The notes beneath the pieces were generated by a model. It worked only from the letters and a program-made list of their open reading frames with translations, made no database searches and was not told where the DNA came from. Position numbers and translations under genes: made by a program. Positions 33,188-43,936 of a stretch of DNA of 64,000 nucleotides are shown here, one piece after another. The DNA is from Pluralibacter gergoviae ATCC 33028 = NBRC 105706 (lineage in GTDB: Bacteria > Pseudomonadota > Gammaproteobacteria > Enterobacterales > Enterobacteriaceae). Every line of letters starts with the position of its first letter. Position 1 is the stretch's first letter. The DNA lies in NCBI RefSeq assembly GCF_001598855.1, contig NZ_BCZS01000002.1, positions 248,001-312,000 of the forward strand, given 5' to 3'.

Positions 33188-34075
33188 TTAGCGCGTCGAT
33201 TTTTCGTGTTCGTCGAGAAAGGCCTTCACGGTGCGCGACCGCTCAAAGCGTCGCCAGGCGATGGCGATGTCGGTCGTCACCGTGCTGTCGGCAATCGGAT
33301 GCCAGGTCACGTCCGGATGGCTGATGCACATCATTGATTTCGGCACCAGCGAAAAGCCGAACCCGGCGGCCACCATGCTCAGGGAGGCGGAGAGCTGCGA
33401 CGCCTGCTGGGTGCGGTTCATATCGATGCCCGCCCGCAGGCAGCTGTTGTACACCAGCTCATAGATACCCGGCGCAATGGACTCCGGAAACAGCACCAGC
33501 GGCACGTCCCGCAGCCTGTCCAGCCGCAGGGCTTTTTCACCCGAGAGCGGATGCGCGCGGTGCAGGGCAATGACCATCGGCTCTTCGTCGATGATCCGCA
33601 GGTTGAACACCTTGCTGTGCTCGCAGGGCAGGCGGATAAAGGCGATATCCAGCTCGCCTTCGCGCAGGGCGCCCATCAGCGTCGCCATATTGCCCTCCCG
33701 CTGCTGGACGCTGACCCCGGGATGGCTCTGCTGAAACTGGTGGAGCAGGGCGAAGATCTTCGGATGGAAGGCATCCGAGCTGGCGATACCCATCGACAGG
33801 CTGCCGTTAATCCCCCGCGCGATGCCCTTCACTTTCTCCATCGCCGCATCGGTGAGGGCGAGGATCTGGCAGGCGTCAACGTAAAAGGCCTCGCCCGCCT
33901 CCGTCAGCTCGACGCCGCGGGGCAGGCGGCGCAGCAGCGGCGTGCCGACCTCCCGCTCCAGGCGCTGGATCTGCTGGCTGAGCGGCGGCTGCGAGATCCC
34001 CAGCTCCTCGGCGGCGCGGGTGAAGTTGCGGGTGCGGGCGATAGCCACGAAATAGCGTAGATAACGATGTTCCAT
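33188..34075 (-). CDS. budR: LysR-type activator of the butanediol operon
   Basis: A 295-residue LysR-family regulator: N-terminal winged HTH (YLRYFVAIARTRNFTRAAEELGISQPPLSQQIQRLEREVG), then the periplasmic-binding-type effector domain with SMGIASSDAFHPK. Divergent from budA across 106 bp, the arrangement of Klebsiella BudR and Bacillus AlsR, whose co-inducer is acetate. The AT-rich gap should hold T-N11-A half sites, but no single one stands out. Confidence 0.9.
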   Translation of the reverse strand: MEHRYLRYFVAIARTRNFTRAAEELGISQPPLSQQIQRLEREVGTPLLRRLPRGVELTEAGEAFYVDACQILALTDAAMEKVKGIARGINGSLSMGIASSDAFHPKIFALLHQFQQSHPGVSVQQREGNMATLMGALREGELDIAFIRLPCEHSKVFNLRIIDEEPMVIALHRAHPLSGEKALRLDRLRDVPLVLFPESIAPGIYELVYNSCLRAGIDMNRTQQASQLSASLSMVAAGFGFSLVPKSMMCISHPDVTWHPIADSTVTTDIAIAWRRFERSRTVKAFLDEHEKSTR

Positions 34076-34181
34076 ATATAAAAGGTCTCGAACCTGACGT
34101 ATTTGTATATTGGAATTGTGAACTGAATCGCGTCAACATTTATTGAATCTTTCTTAAATTTGTTGAACGAGGAAGTCCACA

Positions 34182-34961
34182 ATGAACCATTCAACAGAAT
34201 GCACCTGCGAAGAGAGCCTTATCGAAACGCTGCGCGGCTTCAAAGCCCAGCATCCCGACAGCGTTCTTTACCAGACCTCGCTGATGAGCGCGCTGCTCAG
34301 CGGCGTGTATGAGGGCAGTACCACTATCGCGGAGCTGATGACCCACGGCGACTTTGGCGTTGGCACCTTCAACGGCCTCGATGGCGAAATGATCGCCTTC
34401 AACAGTGAAGTATATCAGCTGCGCTCGGACGGCAGCGCCAGGGTCGCGCGCCCGGATCAGAAAACGCCGTTTGCGGTGGTGACCTGGTTTAAGCCGCAGT
34501 ACCGGCTGGAGATTACCCAGCCGACCGGACGCCAGAAGCTGCACGACATTATCGACAGCAAGATCCCCTCCGATAACCTCTTCTGCGCCCTGCGCATCGA
34601 CGGCGACTTCCGCCACGCCCACACCCGCACCGTCCCGCGCCAGACGCCGCCCTACCGCGCCATGACCGACGTCCTCGACGATCAGCCGGTCTTTCGCTTC
34701 AACAGCCGCCAGGGCGTGCTGGTGGGCTTCCGCTCGCCGCAGCATATGCAGGGCATCAACGTTGCGGGCTATCACGAACACTTCATTACCGATGACCGCA
34801 AGGGCGGCGGCCACCTGCTTGACTACCAGCTCGATAGCGGCGTGCTGACCTTCGGCGAGATCCACAAGTTGATGATCGATCTTCCGGCCGACAGCGCCTT
34901 CCTTAATGCCAACCTGCATCCTGACGATCTTGATGCGGCTATTCGCTCAGTTGAGAGCTAA
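34182..34961 (+). CDS. budA: Alpha-acetolactate decarboxylase
   Basis: A 259-residue zinc enzyme converting alpha-acetolactate to acetoin. The zinc ligands are seen as His198-Glu-His200 (GYHEHF) and His211 (KGGGH), following the FRHAHTRTVPRQ block. First gene of budABC, 12 bp before budB; it consumes the acetolactate made by BudB and, with it, diverts pyruvate from acids under fermentation. Confidence 0.96.
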   Translation: MNHSTECTCEESLIETLRGFKAQHPDSVLYQTSLMSALLSGVYEGSTTIAELMTHGDFGVGTFNGLDGEMIAFNSEVYQLRSDGSARVARPDQKTPFAVVTWFKPQYRLEITQPTGRQKLHDIIDSKIPSDNLFCALRIDGDFRHAHTRTVPRQTPPYRAMTDVLDDQPVFRFNSRQGVLVGFRSPQHMQGINVAGYHEHFITDDRKGGGHLLDYQLDSGVLTFGEIHKLMIDLPADSAFLNANLHPDDLDAAIRSVES

Positions 34962-34973
34962 CAGGAGAGAATC

Positions 34974-36653
34974 ATGAGTCACGAACGTCGCGTAAAAGAG
35001 TGGCAGCACGGTGCCGATCTGGTGGTTGCCCAGCTTGAGGCCCAGGGCGTGAAGCACGTCTTCGGCATTCCCGGCGCGAAAATCGACAAGGTGTTTGACT
35101 CCCTTGTGGATTCGCCGATTCAGCTTATTCCCGTCCGCCACGAGGCCAATGCCGCCTTTATGGCCGGGGCGGTGGGGCGCATCACCGGCAAGGCCGGGGT
35201 GGCGCTGGTCACCTCCGGTCCCGGCTGCTCGAACCTGGTCACCGGCATGGCGACCGCCAACAGCGAAGGCGACCCGGTGGTGGCCCTCGGCGGCGCGGTG
35301 AAACGCGCGGATAAAGCCAAGCTGGTGCACCAGAGCATGGATACTGTCACCATGTTCAGCCCGGTAACCAAATATTCGGTGGAGGTCACCGCTCCGGATG
35401 CGCTTTCTGAAGTGGTCTCCAACGCCTTTCGCGTGGCCGAGCAGGGCCGTCCGGGCAGCGCCTTCGTCAGCCTGCCGCAGGATATCGTCGACGGTCCGGT
35501 GACCGGCACAATCCTGCCGCCTTCTGCCAACCTGCAGATGGGCGCCGCGCCGGATGAGGCTATCGCCCAGGTAGCGGCGATGATTGATAAAGCGAAAAAT
35601 CCGGTGATCCTGCTGGGCCTGATGGCCAGCCGCCAGGAGAACAGCGCCGTGCTGCACCAGCTGCTGGAAAAAAGCCGCATTCCGGTGACCAGCACCTATC
35701 AGGCCGCCGGCGCGGTGCATCAGGAGCACTTTACCCGCTTCGCCGGACGCGTGGGGCTGTTTAACAACCAGGCCGGGGACCGCCTGCTGCACCTGGCTGA
35801 CCTGATTATCTGTATCGGCTACAGCCCGGTAGAGTACGAGCCTGAGAAGTGGAACACCGGCGAGGCGACCCTCGTTCACATCGACGTGCTGCCCGCCTAC
35901 GAGGAGCGCAGCTACGCGCCGGATATCGAGCTGGTGGGCGACATTGCCGGCACGCTGAAAAAGCTGACCGCCAACATTCATTCGCCGCTGGATCTGAGCC
36001 CGCGCGCTTCCGAGATCCTGGTGGACCGTCAGCATCAGCGCGAGCTGCTGACCCGCCGCGGCGCGCACCTCAATCAATTTGCCCTGCATCCGCTGCGCAT
36101 CGTTCACGCCATGCAGGACATCGTGAACAACGACGTCACCCTGACGGTTGATATGGGCAGTTTCCACATCTGGATAGCCCGCTATCTCTACAGCTTCCGC
36201 GCCCGTCAGGTGATGATCTCCAACGGCCAGCAGACCATGGGCGTCGCCCTGCCGTGGGCGATTGGCGCCTGGCTGGTGAACCCGGGCCGCAAGGTAGTCT
36301 CGGTTTCCGGCGACGGCGGCTTCCTGCAGTCGAGCATGGAGCTGGAGACCGCCGTGCGGCTAAAAGCCAACATCCTGCACATCGTGTGGGTGGATAACGC
36401 CTATAATATGGTGGCTATTCAGGAAGAGAAAAAATACCAGCGGACCTCCGGCGTCGATTTTGGGCCGGTGGATTTTAAAGTCTACGCCGAGGCCTTCGGC
36501 GCGAAGGGTTTTGCCGTTGAAAGTGCGGAGGCGCTGGAACCTGTTTTGCGTGCAGCAATGGATACAGACGGTCCCGCCGTAGTGGCGATACCGGTCGATT
36601 ACAGCGATAACCCGCTGCTGATGGGACAACTCCATCTCAGCCAGTTACTTTGA
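34974..36653 (+). CDS. budB: Catabolic acetolactate synthase
   Basis: A 559-residue thiamine-diphosphate enzyme joining two pyruvates to alpha-acetolactate. The ThDP-activating Glu is in [19 protein letters not shown]; the ThDP/Mg motif is [35 protein letters not shown]. There is no FAD-dependent regulatory subunit gene alongside, as expected for the catabolic type rather than IlvBN/IlvGM/IlvIH. Preceded by AGGAGAG. Confidence 0.96.
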   Translation: MSHERRVKEWQHGADLVVAQLEAQGVKHVFGIPGAKIDKVFDSLVDSPIQLIPVRHEANAAFMAGAVGRITGKAGVALVTSGPGCSNLVTGMATANSEGDPVVALGGAVKRADKAKLVHQSMDTVTMFSPVTKYSVEVTAPDALSEVVSNAFRVAEQGRPGSAFVSLPQDIVDGPVTGTILPPSANLQMGAAPDEAIAQVAAMIDKAKNPVILLGLMASRQENSAVLHQLLEKSRIPVTSTYQAAGAVHQEHFTRFAGRVGLFNNQAGDRLLHLADLIICIGYSPVEYEPEKWNTGEATLVHIDVLPAYEERSYAPDIELVGDIAGTLKKLTANIHSPLDLSPRASEILVDRQHQRELLTRRGAHLNQFALHPLRIVHAMQDIVNNDVTLTVDMGSFHIWIARYLYSFRARQVMISNGQQTMGVALPWAIGAWLVNPGRKVVSVSGDGGFLQSSMELETAVRLKANILHIVWVDNAYNMVAIQEEKKYQRTSGVDFGPVDFKVYAEAFGAKGFAVESAEALEPVLRAAMDTDGPAVVAIPVDYSDNPLLMGQLHLSQLL

Positions 36654-37454
<801 letters not shown>

Positions 37455-37481
37455 TTCGAAATGTTGTTTCGGATATGGCTT

Positions 37482-37508
37482 GCCCTCGCGATTGCGGGGG
37501 CTTTTTTT
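37482..37508 (+). terminator. Intrinsic terminator of budABC
   Basis: GCCCTCGC-GATT-GCGGGGGC stem followed by TTTTTTT. Confidence 0.85.
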
Positions 37509-37608
37509 CATCGCCGCGGCCGTCGGGTGCGGCACCTTAACGACGCTCCGCTAGCCCGCGTCTTATGACTCACGCTTTTTACCCATCGCGGATAATACGC
37601 CTGGCTGA

Positions 37609-37629
37609 CAGATAGGCGTGGCCTATCTG
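37609..37629. promoter_or_regulatory. 9-bp inverted repeat upstream of the cytochrome peroxidase gene
   Basis: CAGATAGGC-GTG-GCCTATCTG, perfect arms in the 320-bp gap between budC and the peroxidase gene. Either a hairpin or a repressor/activator dyad; the function is not clear. Confidence 0.5.
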
Positions 37630-37656
37630 ATTAATAGCCATTGGCTGCCTAATTCA

Positions 37657-37670
37657 TTGATTAACGACAA
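37657..37670 (+). promoter_or_regulatory. FNR-like site upstream of the cytochrome c peroxidase gene
   Basis: TTGAT-TAAC-GACAA matches FNR consensus at 8 of 10 positions. E. coli yhjA, the homologue, is FNR-activated. Confidence 0.6.
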
Positions 37671-37774
37671 AATTGGCCTCTTTTCCCTCCTTTATCATCA
37701 CCTCGTTCGGTAACGAATAGTTACATCTTCATCTCATACTCAGGGTCCATCACTCACTTCAGTGAGGAAAAATA

Positions 37775-39175
37775 ATGAAAAAATTTACCCGTTTTGCCGC
37801 CATTGCCGCCTCCGGCGTCGTGGTCTGCTATCTCGGGCTGTCGGCCTACGTCTGGTATCACGACAGCCACCGCAGCCAGGAAGCCTCGGTACAGGCCTCC
37901 TCCAGCGAAGAGAACAATAAAGTGCTCGGCTTTCTGCGCGAGAAGGGCTGCGACTACTGCCACACGCCCTCCGCCGAGCTGCCTTTTTACGCCTCTTTCC
38001 CGGTGGCCAAACAGCTGATGAACTACGACATCCAGCTGGGCTACAAGTCCTTTAATCTGGAAGACGTGCGCGCCGCGCTGGTGGCGGATAAACCCGTTTC
38101 GCAGAGCGATCTCAACAAGATCGAGTGGGTCATGCAGCACGACACCATGCCGCCGACGCGCTATACCGCCCTGCACTGGGCGGCATCGGTCAGCGGCGAA
38201 GAGCGGGAAGACCTGCTCGGCTGGATAGCCAACCAACGGGAGCGCTACTACGCCAGTAAGGACATGGCGCCCGCGCACCGCAACGAGCCGGTGCAGCCGA
38301 TTCCGGAATCGCTGCCGACTGACGCGCGGAAAGTGGCGCTGGGCTTCACGCTGTATCACGATCCGCGCCTGTCCGGCGACAGCACCATCTCCTGCGCCCA
38401 CTGTCACGCCCTGAACGCGGGCGGCGTGGACGGCAGGAAAACGTCGATTGGCGTCGGCGGCGCGATTGGCCCGATTAACGCGCCGACGGTCTTTAACGCG
38501 GCCTTTAACGTTGAGCAGTTCTGGGACGGCCGCGCGCCCAACCTGCAGGCACAGGCAGGCGGGCCGCCGCTGAACCCTATTGAGATGGCCTCTAAGTCCT
38601 GGGATGAGATTGTCGGCAAACTCGACAAAGACCCGGTGCTGAAGGCGAACTTCGTCGCGGTCTACCCGGAGGGATTCACCGGGGATAGCATCACCGACGC
38701 AATTGCCGAGTTTGAAAAGACGCTAATCACGCCGAATTCGGCCTTTGATAAGTGGCTGCGCGGCGAGGAGAGCGCCATGACGGCGCAGCAGAAGCACGGC
38801 TATCAGCTGTTCAAGGATAACAAGTGCGCCACCTGCCACGGCGGGATCATCCTCGGCGGCCGCTCCTTTGAGCCGCTGGGCCTGAAGAAGGACTTCGACT
38901 TTGGTCAGATGACGGCGGCGGATATTGGCCGCATGAACGTGACGAAAGAAACGCGCGATAAGCTGCGTCAGAAGGTGCCGGGCCTGCGTAACGTGGCGCT
39001 CACCGCGCCGTACTTCCACCGCGGCGACGTTGCCACGCTGGATGAGGCCGTGAAGAAGATGCTGCGCTATCAGGTAGGGACAGACCTGCCCCAGAAGGAT
39101 GTGGATGATATCGTCGCCTTCCTGCAGAGCCTGAACGGGGTGTATACGCCTTACGTTGTCGGCCAGCAGCAGTAA
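37775..39175 (+). CDS. ccp: Tri-haem cytochrome c peroxidase (YhjA/Ccp)
   Basis: A 466-residue periplasmic, N-terminally anchored peroxidase (hydrophobic segment AAIAASGVVVCYLGLSAYVWY) that reduces hydrogen peroxide with quinol-derived electrons. Three CxxCH haem sites at Cys59-His63, Cys207-His211 and Cys351-His355; the first belongs to the extra N-terminal domain peculiar to the YhjA group, the others to the classical CcpA fold. Homologous to E. coli YhjA (465), which supports peroxide respiration under anaerobiosis. In E. coli the gene is elsewhere on the map, so the location is specific to this lineage. Confidence 0.93.
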   Translation: MKKFTRFAAIAASGVVVCYLGLSAYVWYHDSHRSQEASVQASSSEENNKVLGFLREKGCDYCHTPSAELPFYASFPVAKQLMNYDIQLGYKSFNLEDVRAALVADKPVSQSDLNKIEWVMQHDTMPPTRYTALHWAASVSGEEREDLLGWIANQRERYYASKDMAPAHRNEPVQPIPESLPTDARKVALGFTLYHDPRLSGDSTISCAHCHALNAGGVDGRKTSIGVGGAIGPINAPTVFNAAFNVEQFWDGRAPNLQAQAGGPPLNPIEMASKSWDEIVGKLDKDPVLKANFVAVYPEGFTGDSITDAIAEFEKTLITPNSAFDKWLRGEESAMTAQQKHGYQLFKDNKCATCHGGIILGGRSFEPLGLKKDFDFGQMTAADIGRMNVTKETRDKLRQKVPGLRNVALTAPYFHRGDVATLDEAVKKMLRYQVGTDLPQKDVDDIVAFLQSLNGVYTPYVVGQQQ

Positions 39176-39223
39176 CGCTGTGCCGCCTGACCGTCAATCG
39201 CGCTGAAAACCCTTAATGATGAA

Positions 39224-39258
39224 CGCCTGCCGGTAAATCGCACTACCGGCGGGCGTTT
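39224..39258. terminator. Intrinsic terminator after the peroxidase gene
   Basis: CGCCTGCCGGTA (39224-39235) and TACCGGCGGGCG (39244-39255), one G-T pair, followed by TTTG. Confidence 0.7.
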
Positions 39259-39375
39259 GTCAGAAGAGCGGCGGCTATTTTTTCTTATTTTTTATCACGA
39301 CATAGATTGCGATAAGGATAGCCGCTCCGTCAGGATCGCTGTAAAGGATGCCGTTAAGATATATAAAAGACGATT

Positions 39376-41034
39376 TTACGCACCGCGTATCCACCACGCG
39401 GCCTCAAAGGGCCGCAGCGTCATGGCGCAGGGCTGCCTGCAGGCGTCGTCATAGTTGCTCATCACCAGCACCCACTCGCCGCCCGTTTCCTCTGGCACCC
39501 ACGTCTGTGGCTCGCGGCTCAGGTTCGCTGCGACGATCAGCGTCTGGTCCTGCCACCGGCGCCGGTAGCACCACAGCGACGGATGCTCAGGAAGCAGATC
39601 TTCGTAGCGGCCCAGGGTGAGCAGCGGCTCGCGCTTGCGCAGGGCAATCAGCCGCCGGTAGGCGTGAAAGACCGAATCTGGCGCGGCCAGCGCCGCTTCG
39701 GCGTTGACGCTCTCATAGTTCCGGCACAGGCCGATCCACGGCGTGCCGTCGGTAAAGCCGCCGTTAGCTTCGGCGCTCCACGGCATCGGCGTGCGGCCGT
39801 TGTCCCGGGACTTGCTGGCGAGGATCGCCATGAGCTCCCCGGCGTCCCGGCCCTGCGCCCGCAGTTCAGCGTACATATTGTGGCTTTCCACATCCCGGTA
39901 GTCGGCGATGGCGGTAAAGTGCGGGTTAGTCATCCCCAGCTCTTCGCCCTGATAGATATAGGGCGTGCCCTGCATACCGTGCAGCACCATCGCCAGCATT
40001 TTAGCGGACTGCACGCGATATTCGCCCTCGTCGCCGAAGCGCGAGACGATGCGCGGCTGGTCGTGGTTACACCAGAACAGCGCGTTCCACGCCGTGTTAT
40101 GCATACCCTGCTGCCAGTGGCTGAACAGGGCCTTCAGCGCGACGAAATCCGGTTTTGCCAGCGTCCACTTTTCGCCGCCGGGATAGTCCACCTTAAGGTG
40201 GTGGAAGTTAAAGGTCATCGACAGTTCGCGGCCATCGAGGGCGGCGTACTGCCGGCAGTGCTCGAGCGTCGTTGACGACATCTCGCCCACGGTCATTAGC
40301 CCGCGCGGGGAGAAGACCTCGCGGCTCATCTCCTGCAGAAATTCATGCACGCGCGGGCCGTCGGTGTAGAAGCGGCGGCCGTCGCCCTGCGGATCGTCCG
40401 GGAAAGATTGATCTTTGGAGATCAGATTCACTACGTCGAGGCGCAGGCCGTCGACGCCGCGATCCGCCCAGAACTCGCACACCTTTTTAAGCTCACGGCG
40501 CACCGCCGGATTCTCCCAGTTGAGATCCGCCTGCTCCGGGGCGAACAGATGCAGATAGTACTGCTCGCTTTCCGGGTGCCACTGCCAGGCGCTGCCGCCG
40601 AACTTCGAGCGCCAGCCGTTGGGCCGCGCGCCCGACTTGCCGTCGCGCCAGATATAGAACTCGCGGTACGGGCTGTCCGGGTCCAGCGCCTCGCGAAACC
40701 ACGGATGCTGGGTTGAGGTGTGGTTAAACACCATATCCAGAATAATGCGGATATTGCGCGCTTTCGCCTGCGCTACCAGTTCATCAAAGTCGTCCAGCGT
40801 GCCGTAGGCGGGGTCGATAGCCGTGTAGTTTGCGACGTCGTAGCCGTTGTCCACCTGCGGCGAAACGTAAAACGGCGTCAGCCAGATTGCGTCTACGCCG
40901 AGGGTTTGCAGATAGTCGAGCCGCCGGGTGACGCCCGGCAGGTCGCCGGTGCCGCTGCCGGTGGTGTCCTGAAAGCTTTTCGGGTAGATCTGATAGATGA
41001 CGCCGTTCTGCCACCAGTGGGGAAGGTTGTTCAT
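39376..41034 (-). CDS. treC: Trehalose-6-phosphate hydrolase
   Basis: A 552-residue GH13 enzyme splitting trehalose-6-phosphate into glucose and glucose-6-phosphate. Alpha-amylase motifs: LDMVFNHTS, GLRLDVVNLISK (nucleophile Asp), MTVGEMSS (acid/base Glu), WCNHDQPRIVSRFGD. N-terminus WWQNGVIYQIYPKSFQDTTGSGTGDLPG is typical. Downstream of treB in the same transcript. Confidence 0.96.
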   Translation of the reverse strand: MNNLPHWWQNGVIYQIYPKSFQDTTGSGTGDLPGVTRRLDYLQTLGVDAIWLTPFYVSPQVDNGYDVANYTAIDPAYGTLDDFDELVAQAKARNIRIILDMVFNHTSTQHPWFREALDPDSPYREFYIWRDGKSGARPNGWRSKFGGSAWQWHPESEQYYLHLFAPEQADLNWENPAVRRELKKVCEFWADRGVDGLRLDVVNLISKDQSFPDDPQGDGRRFYTDGPRVHEFLQEMSREVFSPRGLMTVGEMSSTTLEHCRQYAALDGRELSMTFNFHHLKVDYPGGEKWTLAKPDFVALKALFSHWQQGMHNTAWNALFWCNHDQPRIVSRFGDEGEYRVQSAKMLAMVLHGMQGTPYIYQGEELGMTNPHFTAIADYRDVESHNMYAELRAQGRDAGELMAILASKSRDNGRTPMPWSAEANGGFTDGTPWIGLCRNYESVNAEAALAAPDSVFHAYRRLIALRKREPLLTLGRYEDLLPEHPSLWCYRRRWQDQTLIVAANLSREPQTWVPEETGGEWVLVMSNYDDACRQPCAMTLRPFEAAWWIRGA

Positions 41035-41085
41035 AAGACGGTCCTGGTCAATGAAATGCGGGGCGCGGGTGCGCCCCGAAATGCC

Positions 41086-42507
41086 TTACGCTGCCTGCAG
41101 CGTGCCCTGGCGCAGCTTGCGCTGGTAAACCGCGGAGGTCAGCACGATGGGGACGATAATGCAGATGGCCATCGCCGTGGTGTACACCTGCCAGAAGGTC
41201 GGCTGAATGGAGAGAATGCCCGGCAGGCCGCCGACGCCGATGCCGTTGGCCATCACGCCGCTGAGGCCGCACAGCAGGCCCGCGAGGCCGGATCCGACCA
41301 TCGCGCAGAGCATCGGGAAGCGATACTTAAGGTTGATGCCGTACATCGCGGGCTCCGTGACCCCGAGATAGGCAGCGATCGCCGCCGGGACCGAGATTTC
41401 GCGCTCGTTCTTCTTGCGGCTGCAGATAATGATGCCGACTACCGCCGAGGCCTGGGCGATATTGGACAGCGCAATCAGCGGCCACACCGGGGTGCCGCCC
41501 ATGCTCTGGATCATCTGCATATCAATCGCCAGCGTGGTCTGATGGACGCCGGTGATCACCAGCGGCGCGTACAGGAAGCCGAACAGCGCCGCGCCGATGG
41601 GGGCGAAGCTGCCGGTCATCAGGTGGCGCACCGCGAAGGCCACGCCGTCGCCAATCATCCGGCCAAACGGACCGATAAAGGCGTGGGCGAGGAAAACGGC
41701 GAGGATCAGGGAGCACACCGGCACCACCACCAGATAGAGATAATCCGGCACGATGCGCTTGAGGCGCGTCTCAATCATTCCCAGCGCCAGGCCCGCCAGC
41801 AGGGCCGGGATCACCTGCGCCTGATAGCCCACTTTTTCAATGGCGAACAGGCCGAAGTTCCACGCCTCGGGAATTTTGCTGCCCAGCTCGTAGGCGTTCA
41901 TCAGCTGCGGCGACACCAGGGTGACGCCCAGCACGATACCGAGAATCGGCGTGCCGCCCATCTTCTTCACCGCCGACCAGCAGATGCCCACCGGCAGATA
42001 GAAGAAAATCGCCTCGCCGATAAGCCACAGGAAGTCGTAGAGGGTCTTCATTCCCGGATAGGTCTGGGCCAGGGTCTGGCCGCTGCTCATCGGCACGTCG
42101 CCGATGACGTTGCGAAAGCCGAGGATCAGGCCGCCGCTGATCAGCGCCGGCAGCAGCGGGAAGAAGATCTCCGCGAAGTGCGAAATCATCCGCTCGTGCC
42201 ACTTCATATTCTGCCGCGCCGCCCGCTTCGCCTGCTCTTTATCGGCGGAAGCCTGGCCGGTGCTGGCCAGCAGTACTTTATACCAGTCGCCGACATCGGT
42301 GCCGATCACTACCTGAAACTGCCCGGCGTTGGTGAAGCAGCCTTTAACCATCGGCAGGGTGTCGATGCTTTTCGGGTCGGCCTTCGCCGGATCGTTAAGC
42401 ACGAAGCGCAGACGGGTAATGCAGTGGCTGACGGTGGCGATATTATCGCGGCCGCCCACCAGCGCGATCAATCTGTCAATATCCTGTTGATTTACTTTGC
42501 TCATCAT
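41086..42507 (-). CDS. treB: Trehalose-specific PTS EIIBC
   Basis: A 473-residue PTS permease, the same length as E. coli TreB. N-terminal EIIB with phosphocysteine Cys29 (TVSHCITRLRF), linker, then an EIIC of about ten helices (LLPALISGGLILGFRNVIGD, GVTEPAMYGINLKYRFP). It lacks an EIIA, which Crr supplies. Imports trehalose as trehalose-6-phosphate for TreC. Preceded by the TreR operator at 42581. Confidence 0.97.
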   Translation of the reverse strand: MMSKVNQQDIDRLIALVGGRDNIATVSHCITRLRFVLNDPAKADPKSIDTLPMVKGCFTNAGQFQVVIGTDVGDWYKVLLASTGQASADKEQAKRAARQNMKWHERMISHFAEIFFPLLPALISGGLILGFRNVIGDVPMSSGQTLAQTYPGMKTLYDFLWLIGEAIFFYLPVGICWSAVKKMGGTPILGIVLGVTLVSPQLMNAYELGSKIPEAWNFGLFAIEKVGYQAQVIPALLAGLALGMIETRLKRIVPDYLYLVVVPVCSLILAVFLAHAFIGPFGRMIGDGVAFAVRHLMTGSFAPIGAALFGFLYAPLVITGVHQTTLAIDMQMIQSMGGTPVWPLIALSNIAQASAVVGIIICSRKKNEREISVPAAIAAYLGVTEPAMYGINLKYRFPMLCAMVGSGLAGLLCGLSGVMANGIGVGGLPGILSIQPTFWQVYTTAMAICIIVPIVLTSAVYQRKLRQGTLQAA

Positions 42508-42580
42508 GAAGCCTCATGACCGTGAAGAGGGAAGGAGTAGCCTGAGTCGTAATCTATCCGCTTCCTGATATAGCGTGAAT

Positions 42581-42592
42581 GGGAACGTTCCC
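42581..42592. promoter_or_regulatory. TreR operator
   Basis: Perfect 12-bp palindrome GGGAACGTTCCC between treR and treB, 74 bases upstream of treB; identical, as I recall, to the E. coli TreR operator. Confidence 0.85.
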
Positions 42593-42629
42593 GAAACCCG
42601 GCGACGATCACACTATTTCGTCGGGAGGG

Positions 42630-43577
42630 TCAGTTCAGCGCGGCGGGAATGACTATCTGGCGGGGCTTGCGGCGGCCGCCGATCTGTTCGATCAGCTGCT
42701 GCGCCGCCTGGCGTCCGGCCTCGCCGTAGCCGGGGTTGGCGGTGATGATCTCCGGGTGCAGGAAGGTCATCAGCGGCGTGCTGCCGACGCTCGCCAGCTG
42801 CAGGGTGTCGATGCGCTGCTCCTGCAGGTATTTACTGGCGCCCAGCGCCAGCGTGTCGGTAGCGCACAGCAGGGCGGTGGTATCGGGCGTCAGCACCCCG
42901 GCGACCGCATCGTAGCCCTGCTTCATGGTCAGGCCGGGCAGGGCGGCGGCGGGGGCAAGGCCGCGTTTTTTGCAAAACTGCAGGTAAGCCTCGTGGCGGC
43001 GCCTGCCGGTGGTTTCATCATGGTGCGGCGCGCCGAGAAAGCTGATGCGGCGGTGGCCCTCTTCGTACAGCCTCTGCATCAGCTGGGTGATGGCGCCCTT
43101 ATCGTCGTAGCAGACCGAGGCAATACCTTTCGCGTCGCGGGCCAGCATCACCAGCATCTCCTGCCAGGGGGCAAGCATTTTCTGGCTGATGCCGCTAAAG
43201 CCGAACAGCACCACGCCGTCGACGTTGCGCCGCCGCAGCATCCCGAGATACTCGGCGACTTTTTCCGCGCTGAACTGGCTCTCCATCATGATCGGATCGT
43301 AGCCCTCGGCGTAGAAGGCGGGCAGCATGGTCTGTACGGCGAGGTTTTCCGACAGCGAATCGAGGCGGGTGACGATAATCGCCACCACTTTATCGCTCTG
43401 GCCGCGCATGGCCCGCGCCGAGCGCGACGGCGAGAAGCCGTGCTCGTTCATCACCGCCTCGACCCGCTCGCGGGTCTCCTGGCTGACGCCGCTTTCGTTG
43501 TTCAGCACCCGGGAGACGGTGGATTTCCCCACGCCGCTCAGGCGGGCAATATCTTTAATGGTCAGGCGGTTTGTCAT
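42630..43577 (-). CDS. treR: Trehalose operon repressor TreR (LacI family)
   Basis: A 315-residue LacI-type repressor with N-terminal HTH (LTIKDIARLSGVGKSTVSRVLNNESGVS) and effector domain that in E. coli binds trehalose-6-phosphate as inducer, with trehalose as anti-inducer. Transcribed in the same direction as treBC but separated by the operator region. Confidence 0.95.
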   Translation of the reverse strand: MTNRLTIKDIARLSGVGKSTVSRVLNNESGVSQETRERVEAVMNEHGFSPSRSARAMRGQSDKVVAIIVTRLDSLSENLAVQTMLPAFYAEGYDPIMMESQFSAEKVAEYLGMLRRRNVDGVVLFGFSGISQKMLAPWQEMLVMLARDAKGIASVCYDDKGAITQLMQRLYEEGHRRISFLGAPHHDETTGRRRHEAYLQFCKKRGLAPAAALPGLTMKQGYDAVAGVLTPDTTALLCATDTLALGASKYLQEQRIDTLQLASVGSTPLMTFLHPEIITANPGYGEAGRQAAQQLIEQIGGRRKPRQIVIPAALN

Positions 43578-43665
43578 TTCAGGTTCCGGGCTGCTGGCAA
43601 TGTAAAGTGTGGGTCATCCTACTCAACCCGGACGCCTGCGGCAAAATCTTGTTGCAGATGCGTGC

Positions 43666-43700
43666 GGTATAGATACCGTTTAATCACCCGGCGTTATGAT
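43666..43700 (+). promoter_or_regulatory. PhoP box and -10 element of mgtA
   Basis: GGTATA (43666-43671) and CGTTTA (43677-43682) are hexamers each one mismatch from (T/G)GTTTA with the required 11-bp repeat; TATGAT at 43695-43700 lies 12 bp downstream, the class I PhoP promoter layout. Predicted start near 43707 gives a leader of about 230 nt. Confidence 0.65.
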
Positions 43701-43734
43701 TTCACCGTTAACCAGTCCACTTACCGGAGGCGCA

Positions 43735-43788
43735 ATGGATCCCGATCCCACTTCCCATCATCGATGGAGCAACATCTCTCTCCGGTAA
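43735..43788 (+). CDS. mgtL: MgtL-type leader peptide
   Basis: A 17-codon ORF (MDPDPTSHHRWSNISLR) after CGGAGG, inside the mgtA leader. E. coli MgtL as I recall begins MEPDPTP; the acidic/proline start (M-D/E-P-D-P) that destabilises translating ribosomes at low Mg is kept, while the rest has diverged. It would couple low Mg or proline to mgtA read-through past Rho-dependent termination. Too short for standard gene calling. Confidence 0.75.
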   Translation: MDPDPTSHHRWSNISLR

Positions 43789-43936
43789 GCCGCCCGTTCG
43801 CTGCCTTACCGGAGACGCGTGAGGCAGTGACGTCTTTCACGATGTCCCTGTTTTAAAAATAAGTACCTCAGGTACGCCTCTGGCGCGCCTGACAGTGACC
43901 CGCGATCGCCGGACGGCGAGCGCTGAGGGACTACAT

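Noticed and set aside
37509-37608. Possible REP-type repeat after budC
   Set aside because: GC-rich stretches resemble REP units loosely, but no second copy or full consensus stem was found in the window.
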